A stretch of DNA of 64,000 bases from Oscillatoriales cyanobacterium USR001 (GTDB taxonomy: Bacteria; Cyanobacteriota; Cyanobacteriia; Cyanobacteriales; Microcoleaceae): contig MBRE01000037.1 of assembly GCA_001698425.1 (NCBI GenBank), positions 46,928 through 110,927 of the forward strand. The letters are read 5' to 3'. The notes beneath the pieces are model-generated. The model was not told the origin of the DNA and made no database searches. It worked only from the letters and a program-made list of their open reading frames with translations. The position numbers were made by a program, and so were the translations under genes. Position 1 is the stretch's first letter; the number at the start of each line of letters is the position of its first letter. Shown piece by piece: positions 23,880 to 33,449 of the stretch.

Positions 23880-25463
23880 ATGACTTTGAGTGAAGCGAAA
23901 TCCGGTAGCAACAAAAGTGAAGCGGAAGTCCGCAGTCAGAAGATTGATGAGTTGCGATCGCAAGGAATTGAACCATATCCTAGTGAATCTTACACGCGAT
24001 CGCACACTGCTAAAGACGTACATGAATTATTTAGCCAACCCGGAAAAGAACTTGCCAATGGGGAAACCGATCCCGCAGCAATTTCCCTGCGAGTTTGTGG
24101 CCGTATCACTTCCAAACGAGATAGCGGTAGTATCTGTTTTATTGACTTAAAAGATGCTTCAGATAAAATTCAACTCAAAATTGAGAAAAAGATAGTTACC
24201 GGCGAATCAGGTTTAAGCTTCAAGCAAGTCCAAAAATTACTTGATGTGGGTGATTTTGTCGGAGTTGAAGGTATTGGCTGTCGCACTCCTCGCGGAGAAC
24301 TTTCTATTTTAGTCCGGGAATTAAAGGTATTATCAAAAGCCACAATTCCCTTTCCTGACGCTTATTACGGAGTCAACGATCCCGAAATTTGCCGCCGTCA
24401 CCGCGAGATGGACTTAGCAGGAAATCAAGCATCTCTTACTCGTTTTTCCCTGCGTAGCCGCATCTTACAAAACGTCAGAACTTATCTCTGGAAACAGGAT
24501 TTTTATGAGATTGAAACCCCCACATTGCAAGCGATTTATGGTGGCGCTGCGGCTAGACCTTTCATTACTCATCACAATGCTTTAGATGTAGATTTATACT
24601 TACGAATTGCACCAGAATTATTCCTAAAAAGGGCGATTTGTGGAGGATTTGAGCGAGTATTTGAACTAGGGCGAGTGTTTAGAAATGAGGGGGTTGATAG
24701 TACCCATAATCCTGAATTTACATCTTTGGAAGTTTACCAAACTTATGCCGATTACTTTGATATTTTGGCAGTAGTAGAAGATGTTATCTGTTATGCGGCA
24801 GAGGCGATTTTTGGAGAAGTAAAGGAAATTGAAAATCAGGGAGAAATGATTAGTTTAGAACGTAAGTTCGATTACAGTGAGAAATATCCCGGTTTTAATG
24901 GCAAACATTGGCAAGTCAAAACGATGGTGGAAGCAGTTAAAGATGAAACAGGGTTAGATTTTGATAGTTTGAGTTTAGAGGAGGCGATCGCATCTGCTGA
25001 AAAACAGGAATTTCACCTTTCTAAGTTAGACAAACAAACTTTAGGCTACGTACTTTATGCTATTTTTGATAAAGTAGTTGTACCTAAATTAATTCAACCT
25101 ACTTTCATCATTGACTTTCCCGTAGAAGTTAGTCCCCTCGCGAAAGGACATCGCAGTAAGCCCGGTTTTGTCGAAAGATTCGAGTTATTTATTAACGGTA
25201 CTGAATACTCAAATGGTTTTTCTGAGTTAAACGATCCCCAGGAACAAAGAAAGCGTTTTGAGGAACAATTAGCACAGAAAAATGCAGGCGATGACGAAGC
25301 ACATCCGATGGATGAAGACTTTATTCAAGCATTATCTTTAGGAATGCCAAATTGTGCGGGAATGGGCATAGGAATCGATCGATTAGTAATGCTTTTGACT
25401 AATACTCAAAGTATTCGCGATGTCGTAATGTTTCCCACTATGCGGCCTGTTAAAGATGCTTAG
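23880..25463 (+). CDS. lysS: Lysyl-tRNA synthetase (class II)
   Basis: 527 residues. An N-terminal OB-fold anticodon-binding domain (about 60-175; RVCGRITSKRDSGSICFIDLKD) is followed by the class II catalytic core: motif 1 region around YEIETPTLQ, motif 2 FELGRVFRNEG with STHNPEFTSLE, and motif 3 in GMGIGIDRLVMLLT. It charges tRNA-Lys. It stands alone between pairs of terD genes on the opposite strand. Confidence 0.97.
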   Translation: MTLSEAKSGSNKSEAEVRSQKIDELRSQGIEPYPSESYTRSHTAKDVHELFSQPGKELANGETDPAAISLRVCGRITSKRDSGSICFIDLKDASDKIQLKIEKKIVTGESGLSFKQVQKLLDVGDFVGVEGIGCRTPRGELSILVRELKVLSKATIPFPDAYYGVNDPEICRRHREMDLAGNQASLTRFSLRSRILQNVRTYLWKQDFYEIETPTLQAIYGGAAARPFITHHNALDVDLYLRIAPELFLKRAICGGFERVFELGRVFRNEGVDSTHNPEFTSLEVYQTYADYFDILAVVEDVICYAAEAIFGEVKEIENQGEMISLERKFDYSEKYPGFNGKHWQVKTMVEAVKDETGLDFDSLSLEEAIASAEKQEFHLSKLDKQTLGYVLYAIFDKVVVPKLIQPTFIIDFPVEVSPLAKGHRSKPGFVERFELFINGTEYSNGFSELNDPQEQRKRFEEQLAQKNAGDDEAHPMDEDFIQALSLGMPNCAGMGIGIDRLVMLLTNTQSIRDVVMFPTMRPVKDA

Positions 25464-25487
25464 ATAAATCAGTCGTTAATCATACTG

Positions 25488-25700
25488 TAGGGGCGGGTTC
25501 GCCAAGGTTTACAGGGTAAAACCAAGATATGAATAAACCCGCCCCCACCCGCCAGATTTGAAGTTGGGGCGGGTTTACTAGATTGTAATTGAGTGGCAAA
25601 GATTTAGGCGAACCCGCCCCTACCAAAACTGTTGCAAAATTTTTGAGAATTGGTATTAGATGGGAAACCAAAATATGAATAAACCCGCCCCCACCCAACG
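25488..25700. repeat. Repeated GGGCGGGTTCGCC/AATAAACCCGCCC motifs
   Basis: The intergenic stretch after lysS contains several direct and inverted copies of GGGGCGGGTT and AACCCGCCCC. A similar pair brackets 18410-18463, and another partial copy is near 63971. They look like remnants of a dispersed hairpin element; one could act as a lysS terminator. Confidence 0.6.
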
Positions 25701-25726
25701 AAATAAATCAACTACTAAAATTTTTC

Positions 25727-26320
25727 TCAACGCATAAACGAACCAACAACCGCATTAAAATCATCAGCCAAAGCATCACCCAAAGCCTTAAATTTCCACT
25801 CTCCACCCTCGCGGTAAACTTCCCCAATTAACATTGTGATTTTACCATCAAAAGAAGGCTCACTTGACAAACTATATCGAGCTATTTCTTTACCTGTCGC
25901 ATCTACAGCCCGCACAAAAGCATTATCTACCATCCCAAAATGTTGCTTTCTATCTTTAGCCTGATAGATATTCACCCCCAAAACTATTCTATGATATTGT
26001 GCAGGCAAGGAACTGAGTTTCAAAATTATTTGTTCATCATCCCCTTCACCTTCACCAGTGAGATTATCGCCTAAGTGAACTACTGTTTTATCTGAAGATT
26101 CTAAATGTCCATAATAAATGACATCTTCCTTGTAATTCTTTAATTTGCTATTATCACCTAACAAAAGAGCATAAGAATCCAAGTCAAAATTTGCAGCAGT
26201 GCTGAAGATACCTTTTTTAGATTTAGCAGTATCCCAGCCTAAACCCATTGTCAATCTTGACAAATCATATTCACTTTTACTGAGAATAATGCTTTGTCCT
26301 TTCGTCAAATTAATAGCCAT
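25727..26320 (-). CDS. TerD family stress protein, copy 3
   Basis: 197 residues. TerD pattern with LTKGQSIILSKSEYDLSRLT, GLGWDTAKSKKGIFSTAANFDLDS, HLGDNLTGEGEGDDEQI and FGMVDNAFVRAVD. Like copy 1 it has an insert after GWDT, so copies 1 and 3 form one subtype and copies 2 and 4 the classic subtype. It lies 102 bp downstream of copy 4 on the same strand and is probably co-transcribed with it. Confidence 0.9.
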   Translation of the reverse strand: MAINLTKGQSIILSKSEYDLSRLTMGLGWDTAKSKKGIFSTAANFDLDSYALLLGDNSKLKNYKEDVIYYGHLESSDKTVVHLGDNLTGEGEGDDEQIILKLSSLPAQYHRIVLGVNIYQAKDRKQHFGMVDNAFVRAVDATGKEIARYSLSSEPSFDGKITMLIGEVYREGGEWKFKALGDALADDFNAVVGSFMR

Positions 26321-26422
26321 GTTTTGTACCTGTAAGGTTGATTTTATAGAAAAATCAAGGGAAACATTCTTAATAAATTATGACATTTCCCTCGATTTAC
26401 TGAGCTTTACTTGTTCGAGTTG

Positions 26423-26995
26423 TTATGAGGCATACTTATCTACAAAGCTTTGTAAGCCTGAATTAAAACCTTGTCCTACTGCTTGGAATCTCCACTCTCC
26501 ATCTTTCTTGTAAAGTCGGCCAAATTCAATTGCAGTTTCTCTGGAAAAATCTTCATCCAAGTCATACTTAGTAACTTCTATTCCCGTAGTTTTATCATAA
26601 ATACGGATAAAAGCATTTCTAACTTGACCAAAGTTTTGTCTTCTGGTTTCTGCTTCGTGAATGGTGACAACAAAAACAATTTCTTCCACCGTATCATCGA
26701 CTTTGGATAAATCAACTAAAATTGTTTCATCATCCCCTGCGCCTTCTCCAGTTTTGCTATCTCCTAAATGTTGAACGGAACCATTTGGAGATTCTTTGTT
26801 ATTGTAAAAAACAAAGAATTTATCGCTAGGAATTTTGCCGTTTGCCCCTAGCATAAATACAGAAGCGTCTAAGTCAAATGCTGTACCTGTATCTGTAGCA
26901 TTGATGTCCCAGCCTAAACCAATACCGGCACTTTTTAGGCCTGGTGCTTCTTTAGCAAGATTAATTCTTTCGCCTTTGCTGAGGTTGATAGACAT
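26423..26995 (-). CDS. TerD family stress protein, copy 4
   Basis: 190 residues, classic subtype: INLSKGERINLAKEAPGLK, GLGWDINATDTGTAFDLDAS, HLGDSKTGEGAGDDETILVDL, NFGQVRNAFIRIYD. In the Ca2+ site the usual GDNLTG is GDSKTG, a small variation. AAGGAGAATTAGG precedes the ATG on the minus strand, a good ribosome site. It is probably the first gene of a transcript that continues into copy 3. Confidence 0.92.
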   Translation of the reverse strand: MSINLSKGERINLAKEAPGLKSAGIGLGWDINATDTGTAFDLDASVFMLGANGKIPSDKFFVFYNNKESPNGSVQHLGDSKTGEGAGDDETILVDLSKVDDTVEEIVFVVTIHEAETRRQNFGQVRNAFIRIYDKTTGIEVTKYDLDEDFSRETAIEFGRLYKKDGEWRFQAVGQGFNSGLQSFVDKYAS

Positions 26996-27053
26996 TTTTC
27001 CTAATTCTCCTTACAAAACTGCTTTGAGTCCAATTATAGCAAAATTTTGGCGA

Positions 27054-27114
27054 TTGTTAACTGTTAACTGTTAATTGTTAACTGTTAATTGTTAATTGTT
27101 AACTGTTAACTGCT
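27054..27114. repeat. Heptamer tandem repeat (GTTAACT/GTTAATT)
   Basis: About eight units of GTTAACT/GTTAATT upstream of terD copy 4 and downstream of htrA. A short CTTCCTT tract follows at 27163-27178. Confidence 0.75.
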
Positions 27115-27179
27115 AACCGTTGCAATCTTCTGTTGGGTTTTGGCTAACTTACAGATGATTCTTCTTCCTTCTTCCTTCA

Positions 27180-28424
27180 TCAACGTTGTTGAAGTGGGAG
27201 ATTTCCTGGTCGTACTTCTACATTAATGAGTTTACCGTTGCGGTTAACTTCCACTTGTAAAAGAGCGCCTACTTTTGTATTCTGAACTAACTTTTGGACA
27301 TCTTCGGATTTAGTCATTGGTTGATTATTAATTTTTTGAATGACATCTCCTGGGCGAAAACCAGCTTTAGCAGCGGGAGAATTGGGAATCACACCATTAA
27401 TTAAAATGCCTTCGTTAACATTGACGCGAATTTTGCTGCTCGGATCTCTATTAATTAGCTGCTTAACTTCTGGTGTCAGGGTTGCCATTTCTATGCCTAA
27501 ATAAGCGTGTTCTGCTTTCCCTGTGGTGATTAATTGTTGGGCAATTTCCTGAGCGTTATTAATGGGAATAGCAAATCCTAAGCCTTGGGCTCCGCTGATA
27601 ATTGCGGTATTCATGCCAATGACTTCACCGGCGGCATTGAGTAGGGGACCACCAGAATTTCCGGGATTAATTGCGGCATCTGTTTGAATAAAACCGATGC
27701 GTTTATCTGGGACTCCTACTTCGCGACTAGATCGACCGGTAGCGCTGATAATACCAGCGGTTACGGAGTTATCTAAACCGAGGGGATTGCCGATCGCGAT
27801 CGCCCATTCTCCAGGTAACAATCGATCGGAATTTCCTAAAGTTACAGTGGGTAACTTTTCGGCTTCAATCTTTACCACTGCTACATCCGTGATCGGATCT
27901 TCTCCTAATACTTTACCCTCAAAACTGCGGCCGTCTTTAAGAATTACATTAACTGTATCTGCGCCATCAACAACGTGAGCATTAGTTAGAATTTGACCAT
28001 CAGCGCTAATGATAAAACCGGAACCGGTTCCTCGTTCTACTCTTTCTCTACCTGACGGCGGCTCTAGGCCAAAAAAGTCTTCGGGAGAGGGACTATTATT
28101 CCTACTTCTCGATCGCACTTGTCGTGCAGAGTCAATCCGCACTACTGCTGGACCAACTTTTTGTACCGCCGCCGCGATAAAATTCTCATCTTTAGGAGCG
28201 AATGCTACAGCATTTTGTACAGTTTGTGTATCCTCAGAATTGCTACTTTTTGGAGAAATACCAATAAGTGAGCGATCGAGTTTTTGTTGTGTTGAGTTTT
28301 CCGCAGAAACAGGAGACGTTTTTAACAACGTGCGATCGCCGATCAGAGCTACTGTAGCACCCGTCAGCAGCACTAACAGATAAATAACAGGTTGTTTCCA
28401 AAATTTGCCAGTTGAATCATTCAT
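27180..28424 (-). CDS. HtrA/Deg-family serine endoprotease
   Basis: 414 residues from the ATG at 28424; a TTG at 28448 would add eight residues. An N-terminal membrane anchor/signal (VIYLLVLLTGATVALIG) is followed by a trypsin-like domain with the catalytic triad His (LTNAHVVDGAD), Asp (DPITDVAVVKIE) and Ser (NPGNSGGPLL), and one C-terminal PDZ domain (GILINGVIPNSPAAKAGFRPGD). Cyanobacterial HhoA/HhoB/HtrA proteases of this build degrade misfolded periplasmic and thylakoid-lumen proteins under heat and light stress. One PDZ fits the cyanobacterial type. Which of the three paralogues it is cannot be decided here. Confidence 0.93.
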   Translation of the reverse strand: MNDSTGKFWKQPVIYLLVLLTGATVALIGDRTLLKTSPVSAENSTQQKLDRSLIGISPKSSNSEDTQTVQNAVAFAPKDENFIAAAVQKVGPAVVRIDSARQVRSRSRNNSPSPEDFFGLEPPSGRERVERGTGSGFIISADGQILTNAHVVDGADTVNVILKDGRSFEGKVLGEDPITDVAVVKIEAEKLPTVTLGNSDRLLPGEWAIAIGNPLGLDNSVTAGIISATGRSSREVGVPDKRIGFIQTDAAINPGNSGGPLLNAAGEVIGMNTAIISGAQGLGFAIPINNAQEIAQQLITTGKAEHAYLGIEMATLTPEVKQLINRDPSSKIRVNVNEGILINGVIPNSPAAKAGFRPGDVIQKINNQPMTKSEDVQKLVQNTKVGALLQVEVNRNGKLINVEVRPGNLPLQQR

Positions 28425-28658
28425 CGTTATAGCACCATCAGCTAACAAGCTAAATTACAAAAGTTGCAAACCCGATTCCAGATTTTTCAGGACTTACGCA
28501 TCATCTACTAGGATAACACCTGAGAGGCAGTTTTCTGTGGGGCAGTGCCTCCCTGCTAAATTATCAATTAAATATAAATTAAAAATTAAAAATATAATTA
28601 AAAACTTTTCCTGATTAAATGTTATAGTATCCTTAGCTCGCCTACAATAATTCTGATT

Positions 28659-29402
28659 ATGAGAAAATTTGTTTGTGTTTTTTCGTTGATTCTGTTAGCA
28701 CAAGGAATGCCGATAATGGTCGGATCTCAAGAAGTTGGCGATCCAATTGATGTGGTTTTACAGGCTGGATTGATGGCGAAAGATGCCAATGGGAACTTTA
28801 ATGCAGAAGGCATTATTAGTCGTGCAGAATTAGCTTCAATTTTGGTGAGAACTTTTCAGTTAGAACGACGAAATACCGCACAAAAACCAGATATTCCTGT
28901 GCCGGATGTAGAGCAGTCTTTTTGGGGATACAATGCCATTCAAACTGTATTAAAAACTGGGACAATGAGCGGTTATCGAGATGGTTTGTTTTTTCCAAAT
29001 CAAAGGGTGACAAGGGCTGAAGCTTTGGCAATTTTTGCTCAAGCTTATGGAGTATTTCAGCTTCCCGAAGAGAGTGTTTCTGAGATTTTAGCGGCTTATC
29101 CTGATGCAGTTGAAATTCCGACTTGGGCGAGAAAGTCAATGGCGACTGCACTGTATGAAAAGTTTGTCAATATTGAGGCGGGGAGTAATAAAATTAATCC
29201 TTTAAAACCGATGACTCGCTGGGATATGGCATATATTTTGAGTCGGTATTTGGAGAGACAAACTAAACCTGGTTCTGTACCTGATGGAAGTAATTCTACT
29301 CCGGCTCCGATTGATATTCCAATCAGGCCTGTTTCTGTACCTGGGGGAAATAATCCTAATTCTGAGCCGATTGATATTCCGATTCCTCCTCCGGGAAATT
29401 AA
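28659..29402 (+). CDS. S-layer homology (SLH) domain-containing protein
   Basis: 247 residues. A signal peptide (MRKFVCVFSLILLAQGMP) is followed by three SLH-type modules (about 30-215; FNAEGIISRAELASIL, FWGYNAIQTVLKTGTMSGY, INPLKPMTRWDMAYIL). A Pro-rich tail contains a degenerate duplication (SVPDGSNSTPAPIDIPI / SVPGGNNPNSEPIDIPI). SLH domains attach proteins to peptidoglycan-linked polymers. There is no porin barrel, unlike the large cyanobacterial SLH porins. It is divergent from htrA. Confidence 0.88.
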   Translation: MRKFVCVFSLILLAQGMPIMVGSQEVGDPIDVVLQAGLMAKDANGNFNAEGIISRAELASILVRTFQLERRNTAQKPDIPVPDVEQSFWGYNAIQTVLKTGTMSGYRDGLFFPNQRVTRAEALAIFAQAYGVFQLPEESVSEILAAYPDAVEIPTWARKSMATALYEKFVNIEAGSNKINPLKPMTRWDMAYILSRYLERQTKPGSVPDGSNSTPAPIDIPIRPVSVPGGNNPNSEPIDIPIPPPGN

Positions 29403-29420
29403 GGTAGTTAAGACATAATT

Positions 29421-30608
29421 TTAATTCAAGCCCATTTCTTGTAATCCTCCGCGCAGTCTTTGAGCTTCTGCGGGGTTATTTACTTCGTGAAGTGCGATCG
29501 CCTGCTTAAATGCTGCTAAACTTTCCGTAACTTTACCAATTTTCAGTAAAACAACGCCCAAATTTTGATAAGTTTCCGCAGCATCAGGATTGAGATCGAT
29601 CGCTTTTTGATAGGCGGCGATCGCATCTCCAAAATTTCCCAAAGCCTTTAATGTCATCCCTAAATTATAATAACCCGTAGCTAAATTAGGGTCAAGCTGT
29701 AAAGCTGTCTCATAAAGACTTTTTGCGCCATGTAAATTCCCCTCATCTTTCAACAAATTACCCAGATTATTGTAAGCGCCTAACTTTAATTGAGGTAAAA
29801 TATCTAACTTAAGTGCGGCTTGATAATGTTCTTTGGCTTTAGGAAAATTTTGTTGTTGTCGATAGGCAATTCCCAGATGATAATGCAATTCATAAAGTAC
29901 AGTAGCATCTATTGATACAACAGTTAAGCCTCTTTTTAACAGTGCCATTCCCCGCTGAATTTCTCCAATTGTCACGTACAAAGCACCTAATTTACTGCAT
30001 ACATAAGCGTCACTGGGATGTTCGGCGAGATAGCTTTCCATTGCTATTTGAGCTTTTTGGAGTTTATTTTTAGCCGCGATCGCACCAGCTTTATATCCAG
30101 AATGTAAAATCGCCACGCTAGGAAGAGAAACTATTTTCCATTGCAATTCCCAAGTAATAATCTCGGTAATACTATCATCGACCATTGCGTGATAAGGTCG
30201 AGAAAAGTGGATTTTAGGATGATTGCGAAATAGGCGCGAAACTAAAGAATAGGGAGATTGTACAGCGCCGATTTCCTGACGAATTAGATTAATTAGTAAG
30301 TGGCGATCGCTCTTCATTGCCCGCTTTAATTGCGGTACAATATCTGTAACTAAAACCTCATCAGCATCTAACACCAAAATCCACTCACCCTTGGCATATT
30401 TTAGAGACTCATTTCGCGCCGCCGCAAAGTCGTTACACCATTCAAAGTTATAAACTTTTGCACCAAATTCTCTGGCAATTTCAGGAGTGCGATCGCTTGA
30501 ACCAGTATCCACCAACACTATTTCATCTACAACATTCTTAACGCTATTTAACGTTAGAGGAAGGGTCGTTTCTTCATTTTTAACAATGATGCACAAACTC
30601 AAATCCAT
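29421..30608 (-). CDS. Glycosyltransferase family 2 protein with TPR repeats
   Basis: 395 residues. The N-terminal GT2 domain (1-230) carries LSLCIIVKNEETTLP, VDEIVLVDTGSSDRT and the DXD-like metal motif in VLDADEVL. From about 235 to 385 there are four or more tetratricopeptide repeats (GAYNNLGNLLKDEGN, ATGYYNLGMTLKALGN, AETYQNLGVVLLKIGK). GT2-TPR fusions are common in cyanobacteria; TPRs probably recruit acceptor proteins. The acceptor is unknown. No secretion signal was seen. Confidence 0.9.
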   Translation of the reverse strand: MDLSLCIIVKNEETTLPLTLNSVKNVVDEIVLVDTGSSDRTPEIAREFGAKVYNFEWCNDFAAARNESLKYAKGEWILVLDADEVLVTDIVPQLKRAMKSDRHLLINLIRQEIGAVQSPYSLVSRLFRNHPKIHFSRPYHAMVDDSITEIITWELQWKIVSLPSVAILHSGYKAGAIAAKNKLQKAQIAMESYLAEHPSDAYVCSKLGALYVTIGEIQRGMALLKRGLTVVSIDATVLYELHYHLGIAYRQQQNFPKAKEHYQAALKLDILPQLKLGAYNNLGNLLKDEGNLHGAKSLYETALQLDPNLATGYYNLGMTLKALGNFGDAIAAYQKAIDLNPDAAETYQNLGVVLLKIGKVTESLAAFKQAIALHEVNNPAEAQRLRGGLQEMGLN

Positions 30609-30718
30609 CTTGCACCTACTTGCTGATTAAAATCATACTAAAATATAGGTTTAACACCTCTTTATTTTAATTATTAGCAATTAGTAATTATCAGTTAGCA
30701 ATTACCAATTACTAATTC

Positions 30719-31495
30719 CTAAAACTTATAACTTAAAACTTCAATCACCGAACCACTATCAGGTAAATCCGTCGATTTCAACGCGATCGTATCCTTATCA
30801 ATTCGACGCACAGGAGTACCACTCATCAAAGTCAAAAAATCATCTAACGATACTAAATCACAAGTATTAGCATCCGCCGCTTGAGTCTTATAATGAGTAG
30901 GAATCACCAATTTTGGCTTCAGAAGTTCCACAGTTTTCTTCGCCTCTTCAGGAGTATAAGCCTTCGGACCACCACCCACCGGAATGAATAACAAATCCGG
31001 CCGACCAATTAAAATTTGCTGTTCAATTCCAATCTTTCCTGCAATTCCCCCCAAGTGTAGAATTTTGAACCCCGCCTGCTTCCACATCCAAGCCACATTC
31101 ACCCCAAAACGCCGTCCACCTTCGCGATCTTTTTCAGTTTTAATACCCTCAATTCGCATCCCATTAAACTGAAATATCCCCGGTTCATAAAGCAAACTGG
31201 GATTGTTAGAAAATCCTTCGATCGCACCTTCATCCAGCAATCTACTACTAATTAAAATCAAATCTGTAGCCACATTAGGAGCACGATATCCAGCCGTACA
31301 ACCAATTTGACGGAAAGGATTTACTAACACTCGAAAACCACCACCAGTAAACAGAAAGCAAGTATGCCCCAACCATTGCACAGACAAAATATCATTAGAT
31401 TGTGCTTGATAACTTTCCCATACAGAAGGTAAACCAGTAGCTAAAGCTGCTAGTAAACTTGTCGCTGCATAACTCATTAATTGTCGCCGTTTCAT
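30719..31495 (-). CDS. Degenerate metallo-beta-lactamase-fold protein (UlaG-like), probable Tat export
   Basis: 258 residues. The N-terminus MKRRQLMSYAATSLLAALA looks like a twin-arginine signal peptide. The remainder follows the UlaG/L-ascorbate-lactonase-like MBL pattern (VQWLGHTCFLF, FIPVGGGPKAYTPEEA, LVIPTHYKT). However, the metal-binding HxHxDH segment expected after LILIS reads SRLLDEG, and the later HLGD reads HLGG, so most metal ligands are missing. It is probably not a metallo-hydrolase, or is one with changed chemistry. The preserved fold suggests a binding role. Confidence 0.75.
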   Translation of the reverse strand: MKRRQLMSYAATSLLAALATGLPSVWESYQAQSNDILSVQWLGHTCFLFTGGGFRVLVNPFRQIGCTAGYRAPNVATDLILISSRLLDEGAIEGFSNNPSLLYEPGIFQFNGMRIEGIKTEKDREGGRRFGVNVAWMWKQAGFKILHLGGIAGKIGIEQQILIGRPDLLFIPVGGGPKAYTPEEAKKTVELLKPKLVIPTHYKTQAADANTCDLVSLDDFLTLMSGTPVRRIDKDTIALKSTDLPDSGSVIEVLSYKF

Positions 31496-31581
31496 CTTTA
31501 TTCCTATTACTTAAATCTGTTTAATCCCAGAGAAACTTTATCTCTTAACATTCACCTTTTAGACCTGAAAATCTATTCATC

Positions 31582-32175
31582 CTAAAGCCTTGCTAAAAAA
31601 TTTCGTAGCAATTGTTTCCCAGAAGTTGTTAACACACTTTCCGGGTGAAATTGTACTCCCTCAATGTGCGGATATTCCCGATGTCGCACCCCCATAATTG
31701 TCTGCCAATCATCTTCAATCCAAGCCGTAATTTCCAAAACCTCTGGACAAGTTACCCTTTCAATCACTAAACTATGATAGCGAGTTGCAGTTAAAGGCGA
31801 TTCTACACCCTCAAAAACTCCAATTCCTTTGTGAACAACTGGCGAAGTTTTCCCGTGCATTAAAGTTGGTGCAGAAACAATATTTCCTCCAAAAACTTGA
31901 CCAATACTTTGATGGCCTAAACAAACCCCTAAAATCGGCATAGTTGGTCCCAATTCCCTAATCAAATCGAGAGAAATTCCCGCATCTTCAGGCCTGCCAG
32001 GACCAGGAGAAATCACTACTGCCGCTGGTTGCAACTTCTGAATTTCTGCGAGGGAGATTTGGTCATTGCGATAGACTTTTACATCAGCAGCAACGGGCAA
32101 ATCCGCGCCCAATTCTCCTAAATACTGCACCAAATTATAGGTGAAACTGTCATAATTATCAATGACTATAATCAC
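31582..32175 (-). CDS. trpG: Anthranilate/aminodeoxychorismate synthase component II (glutamine amidotransferase)
   Basis: 197 residues, full length. The class I amidotransferase triad is present: Cys in [12 protein letters not shown], His and Glu in [11 protein letters not shown]; the N-terminal [17 protein letters not shown] is diagnostic. It supplies ammonia from glutamine to TrpE or PabB, for tryptophan and/or folate. Cyanobacterial proteins of this type may serve both. It is the last gene of a probable minus-strand unit ybeY, dgkA, trpG (gaps 71 and 28 bp). Confidence 0.93.
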   Translation of the reverse strand: MIIVIDNYDSFTYNLVQYLGELGADLPVAADVKVYRNDQISLAEIQKLQPAAVVISPGPGRPEDAGISLDLIRELGPTMPILGVCLGHQSIGQVFGGNIVSAPTLMHGKTSPVVHKGIGVFEGVESPLTATRYHSLVIERVTCPEVLEITAWIEDDWQTIMGVRHREYPHIEGVQFHPESVLTTSGKQLLRNFLARL

Positions 32176-32203
32176 TGGTTATCCTCTGCAAATAAGCTGT
32201 TAA

Positions 32204-32710
32204 TTAATGACTAATTGCCGATCGAATCAATGCTAACAAAGGAGGTAGCAACAATGTAACTGCGACTAGGGCAGATACCATTGCGGAAACCAATACAGAT
32301 CCGGCAGCACAGTCTTTAGCTATTCTAGCAAGATCGTGGTATGTTTGCTGAACTGTTAAGTCAACTACTGATTCAATGGCAGTATTCAATAATTCTAGCG
32401 CTAAAACTAGCCCAATTGTTAAACCAATTATTGCTATTTCTACTGAATTTAGCTGTAAAAAAATGCTCAAGCTGATGGCGAGAGTTCCAATCACAGTATG
32501 AATGCGAAAATTGCGTTGAGTTTTAAAAGCATAAGTCATTCCTGACCAAGCGAATTTAAAGCTAATTGCTAAGTTGGAAGCAACTTGCCAAGACAATTCT
32601 CGATGATGTTTTACTGTTTTACTAAATGCTTTGAGACTCTGGCTGGGAGAGTCAGTTGGCGAGCTAATAAATTCTTGGTGTTCCGAGATTGACGACTCAT
32701 TTAATTTCAT
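32204..32710 (-). CDS. dgkA: Diacylglycerol kinase family membrane protein (DgkA-like)
   Basis: 168 residues. After a 45-residue hydrophilic N-terminus comes the DgkA core: FKFAWSGMTYAFKTQRNFRIH, a first TM, then LALELLNTAIESVVDL with the catalytic Glu residues, and ARIAKDCAAGSVL, with a final TM. Three TM segments in all. It phosphorylates diacylglycerol or undecaprenol; Gram-positive-type members act on undecaprenol, and which applies here is unknown. It lies between ybeY and trpG on the same strand, as in many cyanobacteria. Confidence 0.9.
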   Translation of the reverse strand: MKLNESSISEHQEFISSPTDSPSQSLKAFSKTVKHHRELSWQVASNLAISFKFAWSGMTYAFKTQRNFRIHTVIGTLAISLSIFLQLNSVEIAIIGLTIGLVLALELLNTAIESVVDLTVQQTYHDLARIAKDCAAGSVLVSAMVSALVAVTLLLPPLLALIRSAISH

Positions 32711-32781
32711 AAAATAGCTACTTTTAGTTGGCTAATGGTTAGTTGCTAGTGGTTAGTTGTTAGTTGTTTTTTTACTAAAAA

Positions 32782-33324
32782 TCAATAATTAGCAGAACAA
32801 TTAACAGTTAGACCAATGGCTTGTAGCAAAATTTCTTGTTGACTGAGCATACTATTTAAACTATCTTCATCCGGGTGATCCCAGCCTAAGAGGTGCAAAA
32901 AACCATGAGCAGCTAACCATGCGAGTTCAGTTTTTAGGGAGTGTCCTTGTTCCTGGGCTTGGCGGTAAGCTGTATCAATGGAAATTACTAAATCGCCTAA
33001 ATACAATGGCATGGATTTTAGCATTTCTTCAGGATAAGGACAGTCTACCTCTAAAGCCGCAAAAGCTAGTACATCTGTCGGACGATTTTGCTGACGATAT
33101 TGGGTGTTGAGGGTTTGGATTTCTGCATCTCCTGTGAGACGAAGGCTAAGTTCGCAAATGGGAGTTTCCCCGATGTTTGGGGAAAGGGTTTCTAACCATG
33201 TCTGAAACCAATTTTCCCAGGTTTCTGAGTGAATTTGCGGGTCAGCTATATTTTCAGGGTTAATGGTTAAAGCTGATTGGTTGGGTTCCCAGAAACAATC
33301 CTGTATGCTGACCTCTATTTCCAT
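32782..33324 (-). CDS. ybeY: Endoribonuclease YbeY (rRNA maturation factor)
   Basis: 180 residues. The zinc-binding signature HGFLHLLGWDH is near the C-terminus, with LNTQYRQQNRPTDVLAF before it. YbeY takes part in 16S rRNA 3'-end maturation and ribosome quality control. It is slightly longer than E. coli YbeY at the N-terminus. It is probably the first gene of the ybeY-dgkA-trpG unit. Confidence 0.95.
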   Translation of the reverse strand: MEIEVSIQDCFWEPNQSALTINPENIADPQIHSETWENWFQTWLETLSPNIGETPICELSLRLTGDAEIQTLNTQYRQQNRPTDVLAFAALEVDCPYPEEMLKSMPLYLGDLVISIDTAYRQAQEQGHSLKTELAWLAAHGFLHLLGWDHPDEDSLNSMLSQQEILLQAIGLTVNCSANY

Positions 33325-33449
33325 TTTGGGCTGTTCCTGTGATGTTAATGTTGCTTAGTTGTGGCAGATTTTTTCATGTTTGAATTATGAGTTAATTTTG
33401 TCATAAATTAGGTTGCGATCGCCTTAAATTATGATGAAGAATTAAAATT

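Noticed and set aside
22263..26995. Calling the cluster a tellurite-resistance operon
   Set aside because: Only TerD-family genes are present; TerB, TerC and the other partners are not seen.
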